From assembly GCF_900169275.1 (NCBI RefSeq), contig NZ_FXZC01000004.1, positions 186,001-250,000 on the forward strand: 64,000 nucleotides of DNA, read 5' to 3'. Of this stretch, positions 40,712-49,697 are shown piece after piece. The position numbers and the translations under genes were made by a program. Every line of letters begins with the position of its first letter. The first letter of the stretch is position 1. The notes under the pieces were generated by a model. That model had not been told where the DNA came from and ran no database searches. It saw nothing but the letters and a program-made list of their open reading frames with translations. The stretch is from Brevibacterium casei CIP 102111 (GTDB lineage: Bacteria > Actinomycetota > Actinomycetes > Actinomycetales > Brevibacteriaceae).

Positions 40712-41869
40712 GGCGAATGCCTCCAGCCGGCGGCACGCCTCGACGATCGTCTCCGGGGAGACGGCGAAGGTCAGGCGCAGATACCCCTCACCCTCAGGGC
40801 CGAACGCGGAACCGGGGATCGTCGCGAGATCGTGCTTCTCGAGCAGCTGGGTTGCGACCTCCCATGACGTCATTCCCCAGTCCTTGACGTTGGCGAACGC
40901 ATAGAACGTCGCCTCGGGGCGGAGCACGCTGATGCCGTCGATGGCGTTGAGCCGGTCGACGATGAGGTCGCGGCGTTCGGCGTAGGACTGCACCATCTCC
41001 CCGACGACCGACTGAGGGCCCGTGATCGCGGCGATCGCCGCCTCCTGGACGAACCCGGGCAGGCTCGACGTCAGGCCCTCCTGGAGCAGAGGCATCGGCG
41101 GGATGAACTCGGCCGGAGCGATGACGAAGCCGCACCGCCAGCCCGTCATCGCATAGGTCTTCGAGAAGCTGCCGACGACGAGGAACCGATCGAACCCGGG
41201 TCGCACCTCGGCGATGGAGGTGAACGTCGAGTCGTCGAAGACGATCTCGTCATAGACCTCGTCGGAGATGACCGTGAACCCGAACTCATCGGCGAGATCG
41301 GCGATCAGCTCAAGGTCCTCGCGGTCGATGATCGACCCGAGCGGATTGGACGGGCTGTTGAGGATGATCGCCGCCGTCTTCTCGGTCACCGCGGCCCGGA
41401 CGTCGCCGGCACGGACCTTGAACCCCGACTCCTCCCGCACGGGCACCGGAACGGCAACGGCGCCGAGGCGGTGGATCTGCCCGAGATAGTTCGGGAAGCA
41501 GGGGTCGGCGATGATGACCTCCTGACCCGGGGAGACCGTCGTGTCGAGGGAGAGGGTGAGCGCTTCCATCGCCCCGAAGGTGACCATGACATTGTCGATG
41601 CCGATCTCGCGATTCCACCGCGTGGAGTACTTCCCGGCGATCGCCTCCCGCAGGCCGGGCAGCCCCGCGTTGGCGACATACTTCGTCGCGTCGTCCTCGA
41701 TCGCGCGGATGCCTGCGGCCTTGATGTGCTCAGGCGTGGGGAAGTCCGGTTCGCCGACCGTGAGCTTGACGGCGTCGGGAAAGTCGAGCGCGAGGTTGAA
41801 CATCTTCCGGATGTCCGAGGCAGGGTAGGTCTGCGCCATCGGGGAGATGCGCCGGTACGGGTCGGTCAC
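40700..41869 (-). CDS. Class I/II pyridoxal-phosphate aminotransferase
   Basis: A 389-residue fold-type I aminotransferase of the aspartate/aromatic group. The PLP lysine is Lys237 in VGSFSKTYAMTGWRCGF; TVGEPDFPTPEHI, ILNSPSNPLGSI and ISDEVYDEIVFD are conserved blocks. The sequence resembles aspartate/tyrosine aminotransferases of the MalY/PatA-like broad group. Its end overlaps a 14-bp tandem repeat. It is downstream of the FAD oxidase gene on the same strand but separated by a long hairpin, so it is probably transcribed on its own. The amino donor is not evident. Confidence 0.9.
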   Translation of the reverse strand: MTDPYRRISPMAQTYPASDIRKMFNLALDFPDAVKLTVGEPDFPTPEHIKAAGIRAIEDDATKYVANAGLPGLREAIAGKYSTRWNREIGIDNVMVTFGAMEALTLSLDTTVSPGQEVIIADPCFPNYLGQIHRLGAVAVPVPVREESGFKVRAGDVRAAVTEKTAAIILNSPSNPLGSIIDREDLELIADLADEFGFTVISDEVYDEIVFDDSTFTSIAEVRPGFDRFLVVGSFSKTYAMTGWRCGFVIAPAEFIPPMPLLQEGLTSSLPGFVQEAAIAAITGPQSVVGEMVQSYAERRDLIVDRLNAIDGISVLRPEATFYAFANVKDWGMTSWEVATQLLEKHDLATIPGSAFGPEGEGYLRLTFAVSPETIVEACRRLEAFAATR

Positions 41870-41944
41870 GGATGCGCTCCTTCGTCGGGGTGTCTCGAGC
41901 GAGGTGAGGATGTCTCGAGTGTGTCAGATGAGGGCGCGAGGTCT

Positions 41945-42025
41945 CCGGCTGCCCGTCTCCTGGACGAAATGGGCAGGTTTTCGGCCTGAGAACCTGTCTA
42001 GAACGTCCAGGAGACGGGCAGCCGG
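41945..42025 (-). terminator. 22-bp inverted repeat with structured loop
   Basis: Two perfect 22-base arms (41945-41966 and 42004-42025, ending/starting CCTGGACG / CGTCCAGG) flank a 37-nt loop that itself pairs (CAGGTTTTC with GAGAACCTG). It starts 24 bp after the FAD oxidase stop. It probably terminates that gene, but the size and the inner stem are unusual. Confidence 0.6.
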
Positions 42026-42048
42026 GCACCACGTGTGCCCGGCGCGAC

Positions 42049-43500
42049 CTACTCCGCCAACCCCGCCAACCTTGCCCCGAAGCGGGCGAGCAGGCTCGTC
42101 TTCGTCGCTCCCGTGACGCGCTCCCACTCATCGGCGAGGTTGAAGATCCGATACATCGACCGGATGCCGAGCCAGCGGATCGGCTCCGGCTCCCACTGCC
42201 CGGAGACGTGGTCGTTCCACGGCAGGGCGGTCAGGGGAGTCGGAGTGCCGCCTGCCCGATCGAGCAGGGTCTTCGCCGCCAGATGCGTCGCCGTCACCCC
42301 GTGCCCGGCATACCCGCGCGCCACGCCGATGCGCTGGCTGGGATCGAAGAAGATGCCGGCGCACCAGTCCCTCGTCACCCCGAGCGCGCCCCGCCACGCG
42401 TGGGCGACCTCGAAGTCGAGGCTCGGGAAGAGCGAGGACAGGCGCGTGCGGAGGAGGTCGACCACCTCGGCGGGGACGCGACCATCACCGGGCAGACCCG
42501 AGTTGAACGCGTACGGCGCACCCCGGCCGCCGAGCGCGATCCGATCATCGGCCGTGCGCTGGGCGTAGATGAACGTGTGCGCGGCATCGCCGAGGCACTC
42601 CCGGCCCTCCCAGCCGATCTCCTCCCACGCCGCGGCCGGCAGGGGAGCGGTCGCGATCATCGACGAGAACACGGGGATGACCTGGCGTCCCTCGAGCCCC
42701 GGCAGCTTTCCCGACACCGTGTCCGAATACCCCTCGAGGCACACGAAGATCGTCTCCCCGTGCACCGGTCCGCGATCGGTGACGACGGTGCCTGTGCTGA
42801 TGTGCCCGGCCTTCGTGCCCTCGCAGATCGTCACGCCCTGGTCCCGGAGCACGCGGGCGAGCCCCTCGACGAGGAGCGCCGGATCGATGCGCGCGGTGGC
42901 CGGGACGAAGACGCTGCCGTGGGCGTTGTCGACGTTGATCCGCGCCCGCGTCTGCTCGGCGTCGAGGACTTCCATGTCGTCCGGCCCGTAGCCGTACTCG
43001 CGGTTGGCCTCGACGAGCTCGCGCACCCTGGCCATCCCGGCCTCGGACTGTGCGATGTCGATGTGCCCGCCGCGGACCTGCTGCGCGTCGATGCCCTCGG
43101 TCTCGAGCGTCTCGAGGACCTCGTCGATCGAGTCGAAGAGCGCCGACTGGAAGGCTCGGACGGACTCGATGCCCGAGACCCCTGCCGACCCGACCGGGCC
43201 GTGCGGGTCGGTGGCGACAGCGCGGTCGACCGCCTCGGCGAAGCGGGCGCGATTGCCGGGCATGAGCGTCGAGAGCCACCCGCCGTTGCGTCCCGAAGCC
43301 CCGTAGCCGACGGTGCGCGCCTCGATGACCGTGATCGCCCAGTCCGGGTGCGCCTGCCGGGCGCAATAGGCCGACCATAGCCCGGTCATGCCCCCGCCGA
43401 CGATGACGAGGTCCTGCTTCGCCTGGGGCAGAGGGGAATCGATGGGCCCGGCCGGGGACTGGGCCAACCAGAACGAGGCCTCACCGTTGAGGTAGCTCAC
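42049..43500 (-). CDS. FAD-dependent amine/amino-acid oxidoreductase (DAO/PuuB-like)
   Basis: A 483-residue flavoprotein of the D-amino-acid-oxidase superfamily. The FAD-binding site is DLVIVGGGMTGLWSAYCARQ, followed by YGASGRNGGWLS, the motif of gamma-glutamylputrescine oxidase and related enzymes; GVARGYAGHGVTATHLAAKTL near the end is the C-terminal FAD loop. The start is a GTG at 43500 with GGAGATGT before it. The frame extends upstream through a promoter region without support. It is divergent from a small cupin gene, and such cupins often neighbour PuuB-like oxidases in amine catabolism. Confidence 0.9.
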   Translation of the reverse strand: MSYLNGEASFWLAQSPAGPIDSPLPQAKQDLVIVGGGMTGLWSAYCARQAHPDWAITVIEARTVGYGASGRNGGWLSTLMPGNRARFAEAVDRAVATDPHGPVGSAGVSGIESVRAFQSALFDSIDEVLETLETEGIDAQQVRGGHIDIAQSEAGMARVRELVEANREYGYGPDDMEVLDAEQTRARINVDNAHGSVFVPATARIDPALLVEGLARVLRDQGVTICEGTKAGHISTGTVVTDRGPVHGETIFVCLEGYSDTVSGKLPGLEGRQVIPVFSSMIATAPLPAAAWEEIGWEGRECLGDAAHTFIYAQRTADDRIALGGRGAPYAFNSGLPGDGRVPAEVVDLLRTRLSSLFPSLDFEVAHAWRGALGVTRDWCAGIFFDPSQRIGVARGYAGHGVTATHLAAKTLLDRAGGTPTPLTALPWNDHVSGQWEPEPIRWLGIRSMYRIFNLADEWERVTGATKTSLLARFGARLAGLAE

Positions 43501-43665
43501 AGGACATCTCCTAGTCGCAGGGGTGCGGCGCGCTGTCTGCGACCGTACGAATCCAGTTCTATCCCATGCCCATCGGCGATGTAAATGGTTGTCCGTACGT
43601 GTATTGACATATGAAATCGCCGAGGTTGTCCCCGGAATCCGTGATCGTGTGATTACACTGTGGCC

Positions 43666-44028
43666 ATGAGCGCAATGGAGCCGATCGACACCCGCACCTT
43701 CCCTCTCGAGCATGAGCCCATCGAGGACTGGCAGCGCCTCGACGAGGCTGCCGGGACCGCGACGACGGCCTTCGCCGAGCTCGGCACCATCGGCGGCGTC
43801 GACTACGGACTGTGGGAGATGAGCACCGGCGCGATGCGCGACATCGAAGGCGACGAGGTCTTCCTCGTCATCGCCGGCACCGGACGCATCGAGTTCGACG
43901 ACCCCGCGCGCGGGCCCGTCGAGCTCTCACCCGGCAGTCTCGTCCGCCTCGAAGACGGGATGAAGACCCGCTGGTACATCGACGACGCCCCGCTGCGGAA
44001 GCTCTTCATCGCCCCGAGCGAGGACTGA
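43666..44028 (+). CDS. Small cupin protein (DUF861-like)
   Basis: A 120-residue single-domain cupin: YGLWEMSTGAMRDIEGDEVFLVIAGTGRIEF, VELSPGSLVRLEDGMKTRW. The first cupin motif has Glu in DEVF but lacks a His-x-His pair, so a canonical metal site is missing. It resembles the cupins associated with ethanolamine and amine-oxidase clusters. It is divergent from the FAD amine oxidase gene and its stop is two bases from the stop of the convergent TetR gene, with no room for a terminator. Confidence 0.82.
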   Translation: MSAMEPIDTRTFPLEHEPIEDWQRLDEAAGTATTAFAELGTIGGVDYGLWEMSTGAMRDIEGDEVFLVIAGTGRIEFDDPARGPVELSPGSLVRLEDGMKTRWYIDDAPLRKLFIAPSED

Positions 44029-44030
44029 GG

Positions 44031-44678
44031 TCACACGGCCTCGCCCGTCGACCCGGCCTCGTTGGCCCGCTCGACGACGGCGGCGATCGTGCTCGCGTCT
44101 GTGATGACGAGACGCAGCAGCACCTCGGCGATCGTATCCGGCGGGACACCGTGATCGTCGTGGGACCAGAACATCGACTCGTTCGCCACGGCATCGAAGA
44201 TCTCGAGGACGGCACGGGGATGTTCGGCAGTGAAATCGCCTGACTCGATTCCGCGGCGGATGACGGTCGCAGTCGTCGCGCGCGCCACCTCGACGGCGGT
44301 CTCCCATCGGGGGAAGAGTTCCGCGGTCGCAGGAGGGAGCCGGAAGAGCCACCGAGTGTCGAGCGACATCGTCAGCTCGAGCGCCGTCTCGTCGCGGATG
44401 AGCCGGAAGAGGTCGAGCGCGGGGTCGTCTGGGGTGTGGTCGAAGCAGTCGCTGAGCAGGGGTGACATCGTCACCCGCCGGTCGATGAGCTCCTGGCCGA
44501 TCGCTTCTTTGCCGGCGAAGTAGTGGAACAGGGACGGCTGCTTGATCCCCACCGCCTCGGTGATCGCCCGAGTGCTCGCGCCCTGGTATCCCAGCTCGGA
44601 GAACAGTCGGGCGGCCTCGGAGAGGATCCGCTCCTTCGTGTCGCCATTGACGTCGACACTGCGCGGCCTCGCCATCAT
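44031..44678 (-). CDS. TetR-family transcriptional regulator
   Basis: A 215-residue TetR repressor. The N-terminal helix-turn-helix is TKERILSEAARLFSELGYQG then STRAITEAVGIKQPSLFHYFAGKEAI, as standard. The C-terminal ligand domain is unassigned. It is divergent from the APC permease gene, and the spacer holds two palindromes of the kind TetR proteins bind, the larger with 12-bp arms. It probably represses the permease/hydrolase/cupin unit and itself. It is convergent with the cupin gene. Confidence 0.92.
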   Translation of the reverse strand: MMARPRSVDVNGDTKERILSEAARLFSELGYQGASTRAITEAVGIKQPSLFHYFAGKEAIGQELIDRRVTMSPLLSDCFDHTPDDPALDLFRLIRDETALELTMSLDTRWLFRLPPATAELFPRWETAVEVARATTATVIRRGIESGDFTAEHPRAVLEIFDAVANESMFWSHDDHGVPPDTIAEVLLRLVITDASTIAAVVERANEAGSTGEAV

Positions 44679-44707
44679 CGCCTCCCGAAAAAATGATTCA
44701 CAAACAG

Positions 44708-44755
44708 CCTATCGGATGATAGGTTACACATTAATCTATCGACCGATAGATTAAT
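44708..44755. promoter_or_regulatory. Twin TetR operators
   Basis: CCTATC-GGAT-GATAGG (44708-44723) and the larger ATTAATCTATCG-AC-CGATAGATTAAT (44730-44755, arms perfect over 12 bp). Both share the CTATC/GATAG core and lie between the tetR start and the permease start in an AT-rich patch. Confidence 0.8.
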
Positions 44756-44816
44756 CCGAGCGGCGGTCGCTCCGGTTGCGACCGCCTCGGCGTCACCTCC
44801 TACGAAGGGATGCAAT

Positions 44817-46322
44817 GTGGCACCCTCTGCGCCCACCGAGACAACCAGTCCCTCGAGCCGACGGGGCATCGGCACCCCGGGGCTCGTCTTCTTCGTCCTC
44901 GCGGCAGCCGCACCGCTGACGATCCTCGCCGGCTTCGTTCCCCTCGGCATGCTCGCCGGCGGGGATGCGATCGTCCTCGGATTCCTCTACCCCGGGCTCG
45001 TCTACCTCCTCTTCGCCGTCGGCTACACGACGATCGCCCGCCACGTCCCCGGCGGCGGCGCGTTCCTCACCTACATCGCCGCCGGTCTCGGCGCCCGCAC
45101 CGGATCGGTGGCGGGCATGATCGCCTACGTCGGCTACCTCGGCGGACAGATCGGCTTCACCGCCTCGGCGTCGGTCTTCGCCTCCTTCACGATCGAGACC
45201 CTCACCGGAATCCGTCTCCATTGGCTGCCGATCGCCGTCGTCATCACCGTCCTCGTCCTCACCCTCGGACTCCGACGGGTAGGGGTGGGGGCGGCCACCG
45301 TGGCCGTGCTCCTCGTCGCCGAATGCGCGATCCTCGCCGTCTTCGCCGTCGCCGTCCTCATCCAGGGCGGGTACGAAGGGCTCATTCTTGCGGCCTTCGC
45401 TCCCGAGAAGTGGGTGAGCGCTGCGCTGCCGGGAGTCTTCGTCCTCACCTTCACCGCCTTCGTCGGCTTCGAGCAGACCACGGTCTACCGCACCGAGACG
45501 CGGGCCCCGAACCGCACGATCCCGCGAGCGACCTACCTCGCCGTCGCGATCCTGCTCGTCGGCTACACCTTCGGCGCGTGGGTGATCCTCCAGGCCGCCG
45601 GGCAGTCGCGCGTCACCGCCCTCCTCGCAGGCGACCCGTCCGAACTCGTCTTCACCCTCAATGACGAATTCGTCGGCCCCGCGGCGACAGCCGTCATGCT
45701 CATCCTCGTCGTCACGAGCTTCATCGCCGGCGTCATCGCCCTGCAGAACACGTCCGCCCGCTACCTCGTCAACCTCGCCCGCGGCGGACTGCTGCCGGGA
45801 GGACTCTCCCGGCTGGCGGTCTCGGGCAGCCCGCTGACGGCGAACTTCGTCCAAGCCGGTCTCGTCCTCATCGCGCTCGTCATCTTCGCAGCCGTCGGCG
45901 CCGACCCGTATACGCAGATCGTCACGTGGACGAACACTCCGACGATCATCGCCGTCCTCGTTCTCCAGATCCTCACCTCGATTTCGGTCGTCAGCTACTT
46001 CCGTCGCAACCGCCGCAGAGAGACTCGGTGGACGACAGCGATCGCACCCGCGCTCTCCGCCGTCCTCGTCACCGTCGCCCTCGTCCTCCTCATCGCGCAG
46101 ATGGGGGCGCTCACCGGCCTCGGTCCCGCGGGCAACGCGTGCGTCATCGCCCCGCTCGTCCTCGCCGGAGCCTACGGCCTCCTCCGGGCACGGAGGGTCC
46201 ACCCCGGACGGGCGACGCTGGCCACCCTCGGTGCCGAGACGACCGGCCCCGCCGATCGCCCCGACCCTCGACCCGAGAACCCGACCCCCGACCATCACCG
46301 CAGCACAGAGAGAGAAGGATGA
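44817..46322 (+). CDS. APC-family amino acid/amine permease
   Basis: A 501-residue transporter with about twelve hydrophobic segments and the APC opening GTPGLVFFVLAAAAPLTILAGF, followed by ARHVPGGGAFLTYIAAGLG and FTAFVGFEQTTVYRTETRAPNRTIPRA. It starts at a GTG with GAAGGGAT before it. The stop overlaps the start of the hydrolase gene. Under TetR control, it probably imports the substrate of the dimethylformamidase-like enzyme. The last 50 residues are Pro/Arg-rich and cytoplasmic. Confidence 0.9.
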   Translation: MAPSAPTETTSPSSRRGIGTPGLVFFVLAAAAPLTILAGFVPLGMLAGGDAIVLGFLYPGLVYLLFAVGYTTIARHVPGGGAFLTYIAAGLGARTGSVAGMIAYVGYLGGQIGFTASASVFASFTIETLTGIRLHWLPIAVVITVLVLTLGLRRVGVGAATVAVLLVAECAILAVFAVAVLIQGGYEGLILAAFAPEKWVSAALPGVFVLTFTAFVGFEQTTVYRTETRAPNRTIPRATYLAVAILLVGYTFGAWVILQAAGQSRVTALLAGDPSELVFTLNDEFVGPAATAVMLILVVTSFIAGVIALQNTSARYLVNLARGGLLPGGLSRLAVSGSPLTANFVQAGLVLIALVIFAAVGADPYTQIVTWTNTPTIIAVLVLQILTSISVVSYFRRNRRRETRWTTAIAPALSAVLVTVALVLLIAQMGALTGLGPAGNACVIAPLVLAGAYGLLRARRVHPGRATLATLGAETTGPADRPDPRPENPTPDHHRSTEREG

Positions 46323-47971
46323 TGAACACTCGCACCGACTACGCCTGGTCGACCCCGAGAGGCCTCGTCGAACGCCCCGGAGAGTACCCGGAGACCACCG
46401 AGCTGTGGGGCTACACCGACCGCTTCGCCTACCGGCAGGGAGAGCAGGTCGACCTCCGGGTGCACACGACCGCTGAGACCTTCGACGTCGAGATCATCCG
46501 CGAGGGCGCCCGACCCGAGACCGTCTTCACGGAGACCGGGGTGCCGGGCACGCGGCAGGAGACCCCCGCCGATGCGTACGCGACCGGCTGCGGGTGGTCG
46601 AGCTGCCTGACGATCGACCTCGGTGAGGACTTCACTCCCGGCTACCACCTCGTCATCTTCCGCACCCAGGACGAGCACGGGCGGGAGATCGAGCAGGAGT
46701 CGTTCTTCATCGTCCGCCCCGACAGCCCCGCCGATGTCGACATCGTCCTCGTCCACGCCACCTCGACGATGCTCGCCTACAACGACTGGGGCGGCGGCAA
46801 CCACTACCGGGGCCTGCCCGACGGCGACCGCAACGACATCCCCTCGCCGTACTCGTCGATGCACAGGCCCATCGCCCGCGGGATGCTGCGCAAACCGGTC
46901 GGGGCCCCGCGCAACGCGCACACCGATCTCAGCGTCCCGATCGGCTGGGAGCCGCGGCACCCGACGTACGAGTGGGCGTGGCAGCGCGGATACTCCCGCC
47001 ACCACAACGACGCCGGGTGGGCGAACTACGAACGCCCGTTCACGATCTGGGCCGAGGAGCAGGGCTACCGCGTCGGCCACCTCACCCAGAACGAACTCCA
47101 CGCCGAAGCCGACTGCCTCGACGGGGCGCCGGTCGTCGTCATCGTCGGACACGACGAGTACTGGTCGTGGGAGATGCGCGACACCCTCGACGCCTACGTC
47201 GACGGCGGCGGGCACCTCGCCCGCTTCGGCGGCAACTACGTGTGGCAGGTCCGCCTCGACCTCGACACCGGTGTGCAGACCTGCTTCAAGGACCCGAGCG
47301 CCGACCCGATCCGCGCCACCGACCCGACCCGCCTGACCACGGCCTGGGACGCCCCCGAGATCGGCCGGCCCGGCGCTGAGACGATGGGCCTGACCGGCCT
47401 CGGCGGTGCCTACATCCGCTACGGCTCGGCGGTGCCGCGCGGCAGCGGCGGATACACCGTCTACCGCGAGAACCACTGGGCACTCACCGGCACCGACCTC
47501 TACTACGGCGACGTGTTCGGCCAGGCACCGCTGTGCATCGCGGCGTTCGAAGTCGACGGCTGCGACTACACGTTCCGCCACGGACTGCCCTACGCCACCG
47601 GCGCCGACGGTGCCCCCGAGGACCTCGAGATCATCGCCATGGCGCCTGCGGTCTCCGGGGGAGAGGACCGCTGGTCCGGGCGGGTGCCGATCGGGGCACC
47701 CGCCGCCGAACTCGCCGACCTCTACGCGGGCATCTACCCCGACGGCATCCCACCCCACCACCAGGGGCCCGGCTACGGATCGTCCATGGTCGTGACCTTC
47801 ACCCGCGGCGACGGTGAGGTGTTCTGCGCCGGGACGACCGACTGGCCCTACGGACTCGAAGCGAACGACCCGTTCGTCACGATCATCACCCGCAACGTCC
47901 TCGACCGCTTCATCGCGGCCGGACGAGACGGCGCTCAGGCGCCGGCGACGAACACGAAGGAGCAGCGATGA
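46322..47971 (+). CDS. N,N-dimethylformamidase large-subunit-like hydrolase
   Basis: A 549-residue protein related to the large subunit of N,N-dimethylformamidase (DmfA2), which hydrolyses simple amides with a mononuclear iron. VHATSTMLAYNDWGGGNHYRG and VVIVGHDEYWSWEMRDTLDAYV, then GGHLARFGGNYVWQVR, are the conserved C-terminal-domain blocks. Tyr153 and the His277-x-Glu279 pair are plausible iron ligands by analogy. It is shorter than DmfA2 and no small subunit (DmfA1) gene is adjacent. A tandem ATG at 46319/46322 overlaps the permease stop; 46322 sits at better distance from GAGAAGG. The stop overlaps the cupin start. The substrate is probably an amide other than DMF. Confidence 0.75.
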   Translation: MNTRTDYAWSTPRGLVERPGEYPETTELWGYTDRFAYRQGEQVDLRVHTTAETFDVEIIREGARPETVFTETGVPGTRQETPADAYATGCGWSSCLTIDLGEDFTPGYHLVIFRTQDEHGREIEQESFFIVRPDSPADVDIVLVHATSTMLAYNDWGGGNHYRGLPDGDRNDIPSPYSSMHRPIARGMLRKPVGAPRNAHTDLSVPIGWEPRHPTYEWAWQRGYSRHHNDAGWANYERPFTIWAEEQGYRVGHLTQNELHAEADCLDGAPVVVIVGHDEYWSWEMRDTLDAYVDGGGHLARFGGNYVWQVRLDLDTGVQTCFKDPSADPIRATDPTRLTTAWDAPEIGRPGAETMGLTGLGGAYIRYGSAVPRGSGGYTVYRENHWALTGTDLYYGDVFGQAPLCIAAFEVDGCDYTFRHGLPYATGADGAPEDLEIIAMAPAVSGGEDRWSGRVPIGAPAAELADLYAGIYPDGIPPHHQGPGYGSSMVVTFTRGDGEVFCAGTTDWPYGLEANDPFVTIITRNVLDRFIAAGRDGAQAPATNTKEQR

Positions 47972-48327
47972 GCGCAGCGGACACCGTCCAGACGCTTACC
48001 GAGGACCCGAACCGGGCCGTCACCCCGGCGCTGAGCGACTACGACGCGCACTCGGAGGGCTGGTCGGAGACGGAGTTCCAGGTCGAGACCGGCCCGTCGA
48101 CGGTGGCAGGCCGATGGGTGGGCGAACCCGGCTGGGTCGAATTCGACTCGTGGCCCTACCGGGAGTTCTGCGTCATCGTCTCCGGCAGGGTCGCCGTCGA
48201 GAGCAGCGACGGCACACAGCGCTTCGAATACGGCCCCGGAGACGCGTTCACCATCCCGCAGGGCTTCTCCGGCCGGTGGGTCACGCTCGAACCGACCCGG
48301 AAGGTCTTCATCGGCGTCACCGAGTGA
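47968..48327 (+). CDS. Small cupin protein of the amide-hydrolase unit
   Basis: A 119-residue cupin: STVAGRWVGEPGWVEFDSWPYREFCVIVSGRVAVE and YGPGDAFTIPQGFSGRWVTLEPTRKVFIGV match the (S)-ureidoglycine-aminohydrolase-like/EutQ-like DUF861 cupins. The Tyr-Arg-Glu-Phe strand carries the family Glu; no His cluster is visible. The ATG overlaps the hydrolase stop as ATGA, so it is made with the dimethylformamidase-like enzyme and may act on its product. Confidence 0.85.
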   Translation: MSAADTVQTLTEDPNRAVTPALSDYDAHSEGWSETEFQVETGPSTVAGRWVGEPGWVEFDSWPYREFCVIVSGRVAVESSDGTQRFEYGPGDAFTIPQGFSGRWVTLEPTRKVFIGVTE

Positions 48328-48384
48328 GCCGGCCGGGACTCGACAGCCGCCCTTGACGCCGTCGATTATCGTGTGGGGTAGGTC

Positions 48385-48407
48385 GGCGCTCCGCTCTGCG
48401 GAGCGCC
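48385..48407 (+). terminator. Hairpin after the cupin gene
   Basis: GGCGCTCCGC-TCT-GCGGAGCGCC is a perfect 10-bp stem with a 3-nt loop, 58 bp after the cupin stop and 63 bp before the next ATG, followed by TCCTCCT. It probably separates the permease-hydrolase-cupin unit from the aminotransferase. Confidence 0.6.
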
Positions 48408-48469
48408 TCCTCCTGCCAGCTGCACCACCACCTCGGCGCCGGTGCCGGGGGCACACGAAGGAGCCGCCG

Positions 48470-49666
48470 ATGAAGACTGCCAAGCGACTGTCCGACCTGG
48501 GCACGGAGACCGCGTTCCGTGTCGCGCAGGCGGCCGCGGACTGGAGGGCGCAGGGGAACCGGGTCTATCCGTTCCACCTCGGCGACCTCGACTTTCCGAT
48601 GGCCCCGCACATCGTCGAGGCGATGAACCGGGCGATCGCGGACGGGAAGACCGGGTACTGCCCGGGTCCGGGGATCCCCGAACTGCGGGCAGCGCTCGCC
48701 GAGGACATCGGGTCGCGCCGCGGCATCGACATCGACCCCGCCGAGGTGGTCGTCACGACCGGCGGCAAGCCCGTAATCACGAAGTTCCTCCAGGCCGTCA
48801 TGGACCCCGGTCAGTCCGTGCTCTACCCCAACCCCGGGTTCCCGATCTACGAATCCCAGATCGAATACCTCGGCGGCAGGGGCCTGCCCTACGGGTACGT
48901 GCCGACCGAGGACGGATTCGCCATCGATCTCGACCGGCTGCGGGACTCGATCGACGAGACGACCGTGGCGATCATCTACAACGATCTGCAGAACCCGATC
49001 TCCGCGGAATCGACGGCCGAGGAGCGGGAGGCGATCGCGCAGATCGCCCAGGAGCACGACCTCTGGGTGCTCTCCGACGAGGCGTACTTCGAGATGCGCT
49101 ACGGCGGGGAGTCGACGTCGATCGCGACCCTGCCGGGCATGCGCGAGCGCACCGTCATCCTCTACACGTTTTCGAAGAAGTTCGCGATGATCGGGTCGCG
49201 GCTCGGGTGTGCGGTCGCCCCGAAGGAGATCGCCGAGGCGATCTCGACGATGAACACCAACGACGAATCGTGCACGACTCACTACGTCCAGTGGGCGGGG
49301 ATCTCGGCACTCCAGGGTCCGCAGGGCGGGGTCGCGGAGATGCTCGACGTCCTCCGGGCCCGCCGGGATGCCGCATGCACGCTCATCAACGCGATCCCCG
49401 GCATGGAGGTCGCCGTCCCCGAGTCGACGTTCTACATCTTCCCCGACGCCACCGAGGCGATGGCGGCGAAGGGGATCGCGACCCTGTCCGACTTCTCCAC
49501 CGAGGCCCTCCACGCCACCGGGGTCTCCTTCTGCACTCGCGAGCACTTCGGTCGCCCGCTGCCAGGCGAGGACCGGAAGTACATCCGCCTCGCCTACTCG
49601 GGCATCGGGGAGGACGACATCGTCGAGGGCCTGACGAAGCTGAGGGAGTGGGTCGAGGCGGGGTGA
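48470..49666 (+). CDS. Class I/II aminotransferase
   Basis: A 398-residue PLP-dependent aminotransferase. The Schiff-base lysine is Lys236 in LYTFSKKFAMIGSRLGCAV, with PFHLGDLDFPMAPHIVEAM, TTGGKPVITKFLQAVMDPG and IYNDLQNPISAES as supporting blocks. CGAAGGAGCCGCCG precedes the ATG; the frame reads further upstream through the hairpin but without protein-like sequence. It follows the amide-hydrolase unit and may process its amino-acid product. The donor is not evident. Confidence 0.9.
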   Translation: MKTAKRLSDLGTETAFRVAQAAADWRAQGNRVYPFHLGDLDFPMAPHIVEAMNRAIADGKTGYCPGPGIPELRAALAEDIGSRRGIDIDPAEVVVTTGGKPVITKFLQAVMDPGQSVLYPNPGFPIYESQIEYLGGRGLPYGYVPTEDGFAIDLDRLRDSIDETTVAIIYNDLQNPISAESTAEEREAIAQIAQEHDLWVLSDEAYFEMRYGGESTSIATLPGMRERTVILYTFSKKFAMIGSRLGCAVAPKEIAEAISTMNTNDESCTTHYVQWAGISALQGPQGGVAEMLDVLRARRDAACTLINAIPGMEVAVPESTFYIFPDATEAMAAKGIATLSDFSTEALHATGVSFCTREHFGRPLPGEDRKYIRLAYSGIGEDDIVEGLTKLREWVEAG

Positions 49667-49697
49667 GGGCCGGCAGGCGGTGGCACCGGACGTCGGC

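Noticed and set aside
44793-46298. 501-codon open frame on the - strand
   Set aside because: It is antisense to the APC permease and is an acidic Glu/Asp/Gly-rich artefact.
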